Positions 1 to 6,234 of a stretch of DNA of 8,755 nucleotides are shown piece by piece. The position numbers were made by a program, and so were the translations under genes. Location of the stretch: positions 1 to 8,755 of the forward strand of contig CAMPIK010000077.1 of NCBI GenBank assembly GCA_946886325.1, written 5' to 3'. Origin of the DNA: an uncultured Shinella sp. Its GTDB lineage: Bacteria; Pseudomonadota; Alphaproteobacteria; Rhizobiales; Rhizobiaceae. The number at the start of each line of letters is the position of its first letter. Positions within the stretch are counted from its first letter, which is position 1. Under the pieces are notes generated by a model. It was not told the DNA's origin and ran no database searches. It worked only from the letters and a program-made list of their open reading frames with translations.

Positions 1-90
1 GAGCGGCCAGGGCTTGCCAATCACGAACCGCAGCCGACGGCAGAGAGCTTCATCGAGCTTCTCTTCCCCGGCAGCCGGGTCGCGAACTGA
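1..90 (+). CDS. 3' end of an unidentified plus-strand gene (partial)
   Basis: The plus frame starting at base 1 is open for 29 codons and stops at TGA 88-90. It ends with the residues ESFIELLFPGSRVAN. Most codons end in G or C, as in the sure genes of this window. The stop is followed by only 13 bp before the convergent TRAP permease stop, and a perfect inverted repeat at 107-131 lies where a terminator for this gene would be expected. I do not recognise the family from so short a tail. One minus-strand frame here is also open but shows neither start nor stop, so the strand is inferred. Confidence is limited by length. Confidence 0.4.
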   Translation, partial: ERPGLANHEPQPTAESFIELLFPGSRVAN

Positions 91-103
91 CAGACGGGAC
101 CGA

Positions 104-2161
104 TCAGGGCGACGCGACGGTCGCGTCGCCCCTGCGGTGTGCCTGCAGGTGGCGGAAGACGACCGGAGCGATCATCGCCGCACCGATCAGCGATGAATAG
201 AGTTCGGGCACCACGAGCAGGATCGCAGCCGCGATCAGCAGGATATTTTCCCACATGCGCGTGCGAACGAGCATGAAGCCCGACAGCGCCGCGCCGAGGC
301 AGGTGATGCCGACCGTGCAGCCGATGAAGGCGATGGCGAAGTTCGTCCAGGTGAAGTCCGCCGTTACCAGCAGCAGCGATGGCGAGAACACGAAGACGAA
401 GGGCACCAGAACCTTGCCGAGCCCGAGCCGGAAGGCGGTGTTGCCCGTCTTGAACGGATCGGCCCCCGCCATGCCGGCAGCGGCATAGGCCGCGAGCGCA
501 ACCGGCGGCGTAATGTCGGCCAGCACCCCGTAATAGAAGACGAAGAAATGCGCCACGATCGGCTCGACGCCGAGCATGCCGAGCGTTGGTGCAGCGATCG
601 TCGCCATGATGATGTAGTTGGCCGTCGTCGGAATGCCGCAGCCCATCAGGATGCAGACGATCCCCGTCATGATCAGCGAGAAGAGCAGCGTCAGCGTCTG
701 CGGGCCAAACAGGAATGCCGGGGTGAACGTACCGACCCAGTTCGCCATCTCGGCCGCCGTCGACGTCACGATGAAGGAGATCTTGAAGCCGACGCCGGTC
801 AGCGTCACGACGCCGACGATGATGCCGACGGTCGCGGCCGCCGCACCGACCGCCAGCGCATATTTGGCGCCGTCGCGCAGTCCTTCGAACACTTCGAGCA
901 GGGACATGCGCTTGCGCGGATTGAGCAGGCCGACGGCGACGCAGAGCGTGATGCCCCAGAAGGCCGCGAGATAGGGCGTGTAGCCCATCAGCAGGATGGC
1001 GATCAGCACGATCAGCGGGATGACGGTCGGCCAGTCGCGCTTGAAGGCTTCCTTCAGGTCCGGCATCTCGTCGGGCCGCATGCCGCGCAGCCCGGTGCGC
1101 TTCGCCTCGAAATGAACCTGAACCAGCACGCCGAAGAAATGCATGAAGGCCGGCACGATCGCAGCTAGGATGATCGTCGTATAGGGCAGGTTGAGGAACT
1201 CGATCATCAGGAAGGCCGCTGCCCCCATGATGGGCGGGGTGATCTGCCCGCCGGTGGACGAGGCCGATTCAACGGCCGCAGCAAATGGCCGTTTGTAGCC
1301 GAGTCGGATCATCGCGGGGATCGTCAGCGAGCCGACCGTCACCGTATTGGCGACCGACGAGCCGGAGATCATGCCGAAGAGGGCGGAGCCGAAGATCGAG
1401 ACCTTGGCCGGTCCGCCGGCATATCGCCCGGCGACCCAGGCGGCGCAGTCGAGGAAAAGCTGGCCGAGGCCGATGCGGGTGGCGAACACACCGAAGAGCA
1501 CGAAGTGGAAGACATAGGTCGCGACCACGCCGAGCGCGATGCCGTAGATGCCCTGGCTCGTCAGGTAGAGATGGTCGACGAGCTGCGAAACGGTCGCGCC
1601 GGGATGCACGAGGATGCCCGGCATCGAGGGGCCGAAGATCGCATAGAGCATGAAGCAGGTGGCGATGATCGGCAGCGGCCAGCCGACCGAGCGGCGCGTC
1701 GCCTCGAGCAGCACGATGATCAGCGTGCCGCCGAGCACCACGTCGAGCGTCGTCGGATTGCCGACGCGGAAGGCGAGATCGTCGAGCGGGATGAGTGGCA
1801 CATGCAGGACGGCGGCAACGGCGCCGATCGCAAGCAGCCAGTCGATGATCGAAATGCCGAGCGGCCTCAGCAGGCTGCTGTCGGCCGGCTGGTCGTAGCC
1901 GCGCCGCGTGAACGGGAAGACGAGAAAGACGAGGCCGAGCACGAAGGAGAGATGGATGCCGCGATGCATCACCTCGGACAGGAGCCCGAAGCCGGCCGTA
2001 TAGTAGTGGAAGATCGACAGCGCGACCAACAGCACGCCGACGAGGCGGCCCGTGAAGGGCGAGAGCGGCCGGAAGCGGATCTCCGAATCGAATTTCTCTT
2101 CGAGTTCGCGCGCCTTGGCTTCATCGAGTTCCATCGGTGAGGATTTCGGTTCTGCCGTCAT
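104..2161 (-). CDS. TRAP transporter fused permease, 4TM/12TM (TAXI type)
   Basis: This 685-residue protein is the inner-membrane part of a tripartite ATP-independent periplasmic transporter of the TAXI class, with the small (DctQ-like) and large (DctM-like) membrane subunits fused. Such systems use an ion gradient to import substrates delivered by a periplasmic receptor. Residues 1-35 are polar and cytoplasmic-looking. Hydrophobic segments then run from about residue 38 to 670. DctM-type signatures are visible: GSSVANT (267-273), STGGQITPPIMG (302-313), GCGIPTTANYII (507-518) and DITPPVALAAYAAAG (549-563). The length fits the fused family. The start ATG at 2161 gives a conserved-looking N-terminus, but its Shine-Dalgarno is weak. 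The receptor gene lies 90 bp upstream on the same strand, so the two form one operon. Its last codons are part of an inverted repeat (107-131). The substrate cannot be read from the sequence; TAXI systems are often linked to dicarboxylates or glutamate. Confidence 0.95.
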   Translation of the reverse strand: MTAEPKSSPMELDEAKARELEEKFDSEIRFRPLSPFTGRLVGVLLVALSIFHYYTAGFGLLSEVMHRGIHLSFVLGLVFLVFPFTRRGYDQPADSSLLRPLGISIIDWLLAIGAVAAVLHVPLIPLDDLAFRVGNPTTLDVVLGGTLIIVLLEATRRSVGWPLPIIATCFMLYAIFGPSMPGILVHPGATVSQLVDHLYLTSQGIYGIALGVVATYVFHFVLFGVFATRIGLGQLFLDCAAWVAGRYAGGPAKVSIFGSALFGMISGSSVANTVTVGSLTIPAMIRLGYKRPFAAAVESASSTGGQITPPIMGAAAFLMIEFLNLPYTTIILAAIVPAFMHFFGVLVQVHFEAKRTGLRGMRPDEMPDLKEAFKRDWPTVIPLIVLIAILLMGYTPYLAAFWGITLCVAVGLLNPRKRMSLLEVFEGLRDGAKYALAVGAAAATVGIIVGVVTLTGVGFKISFIVTSTAAEMANWVGTFTPAFLFGPQTLTLLFSLIMTGIVCILMGCGIPTTANYIIMATIAAPTLGMLGVEPIVAHFFVFYYGVLADITPPVALAAYAAAGMAGADPFKTGNTAFRLGLGKVLVPFVFVFSPSLLLVTADFTWTNFAIAFIGCTVGITCLGAALSGFMLVRTRMWENILLIAAAILLVVPELYSSLIGAAMIAPVVFRHLQAHRRGDATVASP
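107..131. repeat. Perfect 12-bp-arm inverted repeat over the TRAP permease 3' end
   Basis: GGGCGACGCGAC (107-118), a single G, then GTCGCGTCGCCC (120-131) are exact reverse complements. The repeat lies inside the last codons of the permease, directly before its stop (104-106), and 17 bp after the stop of the convergent partial gene at 1-90. In RNA of either strand the innermost bases would form a loop of about 5 nt on a 10-bp GC stem. Neither side carries a T-run, so it is not a classical intrinsic terminator. A two-way terminator or 3'-end stabiliser for the convergent pair is the simplest role. Confidence 0.6.
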
Positions 2162-2196
2162 TGCCGTGTCCGCTCTGTCCTGTCGCCGGGTATGAA

Positions 2197-2226
2197 GAAG
2201 GCGGCCTGCTCGTCGCGGCCGCCTTC
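2197..2226 (-). other. Intercistronic hairpin between TAXI receptor and permease genes
   Basis: GAAGGCGGCC (2197-2206) and GGCCGCCTTC (2217-2226) are exact 10-bp inverted arms around a 10-base loop. The hairpin begins 25 nt after the receptor stop and lies before the permease start in the minus-strand transcript. It is followed by TTCATA and not by a strong U-run. In binding-protein transporter operons such hairpins often protect the upstream message or partly terminate transcription, giving more receptor than permease. That role is inferred from position. Confidence 0.6.
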
Positions 2227-2251
2227 CGGTTCGTCATCGATCGCGGGCGGT

Positions 2252-3238
2252 CTATTTCAGAACGCCGGCTTCGCGATAGAAGCGCTCGGCGCCCGGATGC
2301 AGCGGAATGCCGATGCCATCCGTTGCGGTATCCAGCGTGATCAGCTTGCCCTTGGCGTGACCGGCGTCGAGCGATGCCCGCGTCGCGTCGTTCCACATGA
2401 CCTTGGTGATGTTGTAGACGAGGTCATCCGGCTGCTTGGCGCTCGTCACCCACTGGGCGGCCACCGAGATCGTCGGCGTTTCGCCGACACCGGTATAGGT
2501 TTCCGCCGGAACGGTGTCCTTGGCGAAGAAGCTGTATTCCTCCAGCATCTTGTCGACCTCCGGACCGGTGATCGGCACGAGCGAGATGCCGGCCGAGGTC
2601 GCCAGTTCCGAGATTGCGCCCGTCGGATAGCCGCCGACGAAGAAATAGGCGTCGAGCGCGCCGTCGCGCAGGCGATCGCCGGCCGGGCCGGGCTTCAGGT
2701 ATTCCGCCTCGATGTCGTCTTCCGTCAGGCCGAAGGCGCCGAGCACGATGCGCGCGTCGACGATGGTGCCGGAGCCCGGCTCGTCGACCGAGACGCGCTT
2801 GCCCTTGAGGTCGGCGACCGAGTTGATGCCGGCATCCTTGCGCGCGACGAGGTGGATCGTCTCGGGATAGAGCGTCGCGATCGCGCGCAGATCCTCGACC
2901 TTGCCCTTGCCTTCGTAGAGGCCGGTTCCGCTATAGGCCCAATAGGCGACGTCGGATTGCGAGAAGCCGGATTCCAGCGAGCCGCCCTGGACCGCGTTGA
3001 TATTCGCCACCGAACCGTTCGACGAAACCGCGGTCGCCACCAGGCCGGGCACGCCCTTGCCTTCCTCGGCACCGGAAATGGCGTTGGCGATCAGGCCGCC
3101 GATCGGATAGTAGGTGCCGGCCGTGCCGCCCGTGCCGATCCGGAAGAAGGCCGGCGTCTGCGCGACGGCGAAGCTCAGGCCGACGGCCAAGGAGCCGATG
3201 ATCGCACCGGCCGCGAGAATTCTTCTGGTAAATCGCAT
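2252..3238 (-). CDS. TRAP transporter solute receptor, TAXI family
   Basis: This 328-residue periplasmic protein captures the substrate for the TRAP permease encoded next in the operon. The N-terminus is a Sec signal peptide: MRFTRR, a hydrophobic core (about 8-24), then AVA with likely cleavage after residue 26 before QT. The mature protein opens with IGTGGTAGTYYPIGG (34-48), the family hallmark glycine-rich strand. GSVANI (75-80) and QSDVAYWA follow, also typical of TAXI receptors. A stretch RVSVDEPGSGTIVDAR in the middle fits the second lobe of the fold. The length is usual. ATG 3236-3238 is preceded by a good ribosome site (AAGGAAGGGAG), and a promoter-like element lies just upstream. The permease follows after 90 bp containing a hairpin. 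TAXI receptors are named for the Thermus glutamate-binding relative, but the ligand here is unknown. Confidence 0.95.
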   Translation of the reverse strand: MRFTRRILAAGAIIGSLAVGLSFAVAQTPAFFRIGTGGTAGTYYPIGGLIANAISGAEEGKGVPGLVATAVSSNGSVANINAVQGGSLESGFSQSDVAYWAYSGTGLYEGKGKVEDLRAIATLYPETIHLVARKDAGINSVADLKGKRVSVDEPGSGTIVDARIVLGAFGLTEDDIEAEYLKPGPAGDRLRDGALDAYFFVGGYPTGAISELATSAGISLVPITGPEVDKMLEEYSFFAKDTVPAETYTGVGETPTISVAAQWVTSAKQPDDLVYNITKVMWNDATRASLDAGHAKGKLITLDTATDGIGIPLHPGAERFYREAGVLK

Positions 3239-3268
3239 GACTGCTCCCTTCCTTGCTTTGGAGGCCAG

Positions 3269-3297
3269 AATGCGAAGGTTGAAGGGTCAAAGTCAAG
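3269..3297 (-). promoter_or_regulatory. Likely sigma-70-type promoter of the TAXI TRAP operon
   Basis: On the minus strand CTTGAC (3297-3292) matches the -35 consensus known from alphaproteobacteria. It is followed after 17 bp by CGCATT (3274-3269) as a weak -10. Transcription would begin near 3262, giving a leader of about 24 nt that contains the AAGGAAGGGAG ribosome site before ATG 3238. The -35 and spacing are good, the -10 is poor, and no experiment is implied. Confidence 0.45.
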
Positions 3298-3507
3298 CGT
3301 GGCAATCGAATGGCGGCGCTATTCCATTCCTGCGATCAGCATACATCCGGAATTTCCTTCCGCGAACTGCTTCCCGGAATATTAATTTTTCCTAATTCAG
3401 CTCGATGTTTGGTCGTTAACGATTTGTTAACCAATTGCGCCGACCATGCTTCCATCGTCTTTCCAAAACGTTGTCACACGATTGTTGTGAGAGAACGCTA
3501 GGGAAAA
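3298..3507. other. AT-richer intergenic stretch without a recognisable gene
   Basis: Together with its flanks this belongs to a 486-bp region (3239-3724) between the TAXI receptor and the AEC permease. The centre (about 3375-3435) is clearly richer in A and T than the rest of the window, with runs such as ATTAATTTTTCC. I see no reading frame with coding character. It holds the CtrA-type box at 3416-3431 and the presumed promoter of the small-RNA candidate (TTGTCA 3471-3476; GCTAGG about 3498-3503). Confidence 0.6.
3416..3431. promoter_or_regulatory. CtrA-type binding box TTAA-N7-TTAAC
   Basis: TTAA (3416-3419), seven bases CGATTTG, then TTAAC (3427-3431) match the known full recognition sequence of the cell-cycle regulator CtrA exactly. 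Each half also lies in a GTTAAC palindrome. The box is about 77 bp upstream of the predicted small-RNA start and about 120 bp from the receptor promoter. On the minus strand, GTTAAC (3420-3415) could overlap a -35 with AATTAG 17 bp downstream, so control toward the TAXI operon is also possible. The match is seen directly, but binding is inference and a chance match in AT-rich DNA cannot be excluded. Confidence 0.5.
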
Positions 3508-3613
3508 ACATCAAGTTCTGCTTCGGCGGGCTGACCACGGATGTACTGGCAGTCATCGAAGCGTTTCCCGGCACTGTCGGGAATGGGGAAGCGGGGTTCA
3601 GCCCCGCTTTTTT
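3508..3613 (+). ncRNA. Candidate structured small RNA with intrinsic terminator
   Basis: Three consecutive hairpins can be drawn. Stem 1 pairs GCTTCG (3520-3525) with CGAAGC (3557-3562), with an inner stem CTG-A-CCA (3531-3537) to TGGCAG (3547-3552) that leaves one bulged A. Stem 2 pairs TTCCCG (3565-3570) with CGGGAA (3578-3583) around a 7-base loop. Stem 3 is a perfect intrinsic terminator (3589-3613). This is the usual plan of a bacterial trans-acting small RNA of about 100 nt. The 5' end near 3508 is inferred from TTGTCA (3471) and GCTAGG (about 3498), a weak promoter. I cannot match it to a named rhizobial RNA family. The other reading is a cis-acting leader of the AEC permease gene, whose start lies 112 bp after the terminator. 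Confidence 0.5.
3589..3613 (+). terminator. Intrinsic terminator of the small-RNA candidate
   Basis: AAGCGGGG (3589-3596) pairs perfectly with CCCCGCTT (3602-3609) around the 5-base loop TTCAG. The stem leads into an unbroken run of six T (3608-3613). The orientation is plus. No plus-strand protein gene ends upstream of it, so it must end a non-coding transcript or regulate read-through into the permease gene at 3725. Confidence 0.9.
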
Positions 3614-3724
3614 CATGTCCATAGCCCTGCATGCATGGACCTGCCGCCGGTCTTGCTCTACCGCTGGTCCCAAGCCCGGATCCGTCCGGCCCGCCTCTCC
3701 CGCTGCAAACCTCCCAAGTTGCCC

Positions 3725-4669
3725 ATGTCCGCCGTCGCCTTCAATGTCGTCCCGATCTTCGCGCTGATCCTGCTCGGTTTCATCCTTGTGAAATCAGGCT
3801 ATCTGAACGTCACCGTCGGCGAGGCGCTGGGCGAGTTCGTTTTCCGCGTCGCCGTTCCCGTCCTCTTGTTCCGCACGATCGCCGAGGCGGAATTCGAGGG
3901 GCAGTCGCCCTGGGGCATCTGGGTCGCCTATTTCGCGGGCGTCGCCGTCACCTGGACCGTCGCGCATCTGACCGCGACGATGGTGTTCAAGCGGGACGGC
4001 CGCATCGGCGTGCTGGCGGGCGTCTCCTCGGCCTTCGCCAACAGCGTCTTCATCGGCCTTCCGCTCGTTGCGCGTATCGTCGGCGAGGAGGGGCTGGTCG
4101 CGATCTCGATCCTGCTCTCCGTCCACCTGCCGGTGATGATGATCGCCGGAAGCCTGCTGATGGAGCGGGCGGAGCGGCGGGAAGGCACGCGGCCATCGCA
4201 AAGCATCGCCCACCTGCTAATTGGCATCGGCAAGAGCCTCGTGCGCAATCCGCTGGTCATCGGGCTTGTGGCCGGTGCGCTCTTCCACACCGGCGGCGTT
4301 CCGCTCTCGGGTCCGGTCAAGGTGATCGTGGACCAGATCGCCGGCGTGGCGGCACCGGCGGCTTTGATCTCCATCGGCATGGCCGTGGTGAAATATGGCG
4401 TGCGCGGCAATCTCGGCCCGGCCGTGGCGATGACGGCCTTCAAGCTCGTCCTGCTGCCGGCATCCGTCTATCTCGCCTGCCGGATCCTCGGCCTCAGCCC
4501 GGAATGGACGGCGGCGATGGTCCTCACATCCTCGGTCCCGACAGGCGTCAATGCCTGGCTTCTGGCCAATCATTTCGGCGTCGGCCACGGGCTCGCCTCG
4601 TCGACGATCACGCTAACGACGGCGATCGGCGTCTTCACAGTCTCGCTCTGGGCCTGGATTCTCGGCTGA
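3725..4669 (+). CDS. AEC family transporter (auxin efflux carrier type)
   Basis: This 314-residue inner-membrane permease belongs to the AEC (auxin efflux carrier) family, whose bacterial members export or carry small organic acids such as malate or malonate. Ten or so hydrophobic segments span the protein. Family-like features include the N-terminal helix VVPIFALILLGFILVKSGYL (8-27), FANSVFIGLPL (104-114), NPLVIGLVAGALFHTGGVPL (175-194), PAALISIGMA (211-220) and SSVPTGVNAWLLANHFG (269-285). The frame is open from 3635, but residues before 3725 are Arg- and Pro-rich and unlike the family. Starting at ATG 3725 gives the usual N-terminus and length. No clear Shine-Dalgarno precedes either start. 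The gene stands alone: a terminator lies before it and a regulated flagellin leader after it. The substrate is unknown. Confidence 0.9.
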   Translation: MSAVAFNVVPIFALILLGFILVKSGYLNVTVGEALGEFVFRVAVPVLLFRTIAEAEFEGQSPWGIWVAYFAGVAVTWTVAHLTATMVFKRDGRIGVLAGVSSAFANSVFIGLPLVARIVGEEGLVAISILLSVHLPVMMIAGSLLMERAERREGTRPSQSIAHLLIGIGKSLVRNPLVIGLVAGALFHTGGVPLSGPVKVIVDQIAGVAAPAALISIGMAVVKYGVRGNLGPAVAMTAFKLVLLPASVYLACRILGLSPEWTAAMVLTSSVPTGVNAWLLANHFGVGHGLASSTITLTTAIGVFTVSLWAWILG

Positions 4670-4921
4670 ATCGCTTCGATCAATCGCATATCGGGCGCAC
4701 AAATCTGCGTGTACGGCTCCAGCCTTCCGCAACGGCAGTGCGCAACAAAAGTCACACCTTGTTTGCACGTTTTGCGAGTTGTTAACCTTAACCGATTACC
4801 AATTCTCCTACGAGCGGTGTGTCGACCTTCCGTCACGAAGCGACGACAAGCATGATGCTGCACGCCGCCGCCGGTAGAGCCCGGACTGTCCCTTTGAAGT
4901 ATTGCGTATGGGGCATTGACC
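4670..4921 (+). promoter_or_regulatory. Flagellin promoter and long leader region
   Basis: These 252 bp carry no gene. An AT-richer segment around 4760-4805 contains the exact tandem TTAACC-TTAACC (4782-4793) followed by GATTACC, which resembles CtrA half-sites, although the spacing of 2 bp does not fit the full TTAA-N7-TTAAC box. If transcription starts just after it, the flagellin message would have a leader of about 100 nt. That leader includes a small palindrome, AGCATGATGCT. Flagellin leaders in alphaproteobacteria are known targets of the FlbT/FlaF post-transcriptional system, but nothing here proves that. I could not pick a convincing -35/-10 pair. Confidence 0.4.
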
Positions 4922-6103
4922 ATGACGAGTTTGCTGACGAACGTGGCGTCGATCGCCGCGTTGTCCACATTGCGCTCAATCAATTCTCAGCTTGATGCGA
5001 CGCAGGCGAAGATTTCCTCCGGCCTGCGCGTCGAAACCGCGTCCGACAACGCCGCCTACTGGTCGATTGCGACCACGATGCGGTCGGACGACAGCAGCCT
5101 TGCCGCCGTGCACGATGCGCTGGGCCTCGGCTCGGCCAAGGTCGATGCCGCCTATGCCGGGATGGATGCGGCCGTCGACGTGGTCAAGGAGATCAAGGCC
5201 AAGCTCGTCATGGCGACGGAAGATGGCGTCGACCGGACGAAGATCCAGGACGAGATCAGCCAGTTGCAGGATCAACTCGTCGGCATCGCCGATGCCGCCT
5301 CCTTCTCCGGCCAGAACTGGCTGAAGGCCGATATCACGGCCGCAGGCGGCAGCCTGGACCGCACGGTCGCGTCGTCCTTCGTGCGCGATGCGGGCGGCAA
5401 CGTCTCGATCACGCGCATCACCTATACGCTCGATTCGACCACGGTACTCATCGACGAGGGCGGCGATACCGGCATCCTCGATTCGACCACCACGATCACC
5501 GGCCCGGCCGTTTCGGTCGATATCAACGTTGCCGGCGTCACCGCATCCTATTCCGTCGCATCCTTCACGACCGATCAGGTGATCGCGGCCGGTGGAGGCA
5601 CGACCACGTTCGACGGCCGCTACGGTTTCGACGGCACCGACAGTTACGTGCAGGTTGCCGACGACACCTGGGTGCGCGCCGTGGACCAGACGACGGTCCC
5701 CGACCAGGAAGTCGCATTCGAGGATTCGGGAAGCGGTCTCTGGGCCATCGACGTCTCCTCCGTCGCGGCAAGCCAGACCGCATCCGTCGTCGCCTTCACC
5801 ATCGACAATTCGACCACATCCGATGCCCTCGACGGGCTCGTGCAGATGGTGGACGACGCGCTTTCGCTGATGACGGATGCCGCGGCGAACCTGGGGTCGA
5901 TCTCGATGCGGATCGATCTGCAGACGGAGTTCGTGTCGAAACTCTCCGACTCGATCGATTCCGGCATCGGCCGGCTCGTCGATGCGGACATGAATACCGA
6001 ATCGGCACGCCTGAAGGCCTTGCAGACGCAGCGCCAGCTCGCCACGCAGGCCCTCTCCGTCGCCAATTCCAGCCCTGAGGTCTTGCTGACGCTCTTCCGC
6101 TGA
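4922..6103 (+). CDS. Flagellin, rhizobial type
   Basis: This 393-residue protein is the structural subunit of the flagellar filament, exported by the flagellar type III machine without a cleaved signal. The N-terminal D0/D1 region (1 to about 135) shows [20 protein letters not shown], then [20 protein letters not shown] (31-50), the flagellin hallmark. The C-terminal D1/D0 helices (about 305-393) include [20 protein letters not shown] and end in LLTLFR. The middle (about 140-300) is variable, rich in Thr, Ser, Asp and Val, with (D/N)STT repeats. I chose ATG 4922 because it gives the usual MTS start. A TTG two codons upstream would only add two residues. No other flagellar gene is seen in the window, so this copy stands apart from a flagellar cluster. 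A GC hairpin follows the stop. Which flagellin paralogue it is (flaA-D) cannot be told. Confidence 0.95.
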   Translation: MTSLLTNVASIAALSTLRSINSQLDATQAKISSGLRVETASDNAAYWSIATTMRSDDSSLAAVHDALGLGSAKVDAAYAGMDAAVDVVKEIKAKLVMATEDGVDRTKIQDEISQLQDQLVGIADAASFSGQNWLKADITAAGGSLDRTVASSFVRDAGGNVSITRITYTLDSTTVLIDEGGDTGILDSTTTITGPAVSVDINVAGVTASYSVASFTTDQVIAAGGGTTTFDGRYGFDGTDSYVQVADDTWVRAVDQTTVPDQEVAFEDSGSGLWAIDVSSVAASQTASVVAFTIDNSTTSDALDGLVQMVDDALSLMTDAAANLGSISMRIDLQTEFVSKLSDSIDSGIGRLVDADMNTESARLKALQTQRQLATQALSVANSSPEVLLTLFR

Positions 6104-6120
6104 GAGAACCATCACCGTGC

Positions 6121-6139
6121 CCGCCCCCAGGCGGGGCGG
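6121..6139 (+). terminator. Probable flagellin terminator hairpin
   Basis: CCGCCCC (6121-6127) pairs with GGGGCGG (6133-6139) around the loop CAGGC, 17 nt after the flagellin stop. Only TTCC follows, so the U-run is weak. The bidirectional-looking hairpin at 6187-6210 lies behind it as a possible backup on this strand. Confidence 0.55.
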
Positions 6140-6183
6140 TTCCTGCGCGTCCAGCAAGGCCGCGTATCGACGATCCGGACAAC

Positions 6184-6210
6184 AAAAAACCCGGCGCGAA
6201 GGCCGGGTTT
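6184..6210 (-). terminator. Intrinsic terminator of the cytochrome c gene
   Basis: Arms AAACCCGGC (6187-6195) and GCCGGGTTT (6202-6210) are perfect 9-bp inverted repeats around the loop GCGAAG. On the minus strand the stem is followed by six T (6189-6184), and it begins 24 nt after the cytochrome stop. On the plus strand only three T follow, so it mainly serves the cytochrome gene but may also stop flagellin read-through. Confidence 0.9.
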
Positions 6211-6234
6211 CGTATCTCTGCCTTCGGCCGGCGT

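Noticed and set aside
1..103. Minus-strand gene following the TRAP permease
   Set aside because: The ATG with a good ribosome site in this region reads only 10 codons before a stop, and the other open frame shows no start. The plus-strand tail with a stop fits better.
548..2140. Plus-strand open frames of 206 and 211 codons opposite the TRAP permease
   Set aside because: They are His/Arg/Asp-rich shadows of a clear membrane protein gene.
3221..3238. Tat signal in the TAXI receptor (TRRIL)
   Set aside because: It has a twin arginine but lacks the rest of the S/T-RR-x-F-L-K motif. A normal Sec signal with an AVA cleavage site explains it.
2192..3385. 397-codon plus-strand open frame opposite the TAXI receptor
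   Set aside because: It has an Arg/Asp/Gly-rich composition typical of a GC-rich antisense shadow and no domain. The receptor on the other strand is certain.
3635..3724. Upstream start for the AEC permease
   Set aside because: The extra 30 residues are Arg/Pro-rich, unlike the family N-terminus, and the start lies only 22 bp after a terminator.
4916..4921. TTG start two codons upstream of flagellin ATG
   Set aside because: Rhizobial flagellins begin MTS, matching ATG 4922.
4976..6157. 393-codon minus-strand frame opposite flagellin
   Set aside because: It has shadow composition, while flagellin has conserved termini on the plus strand.
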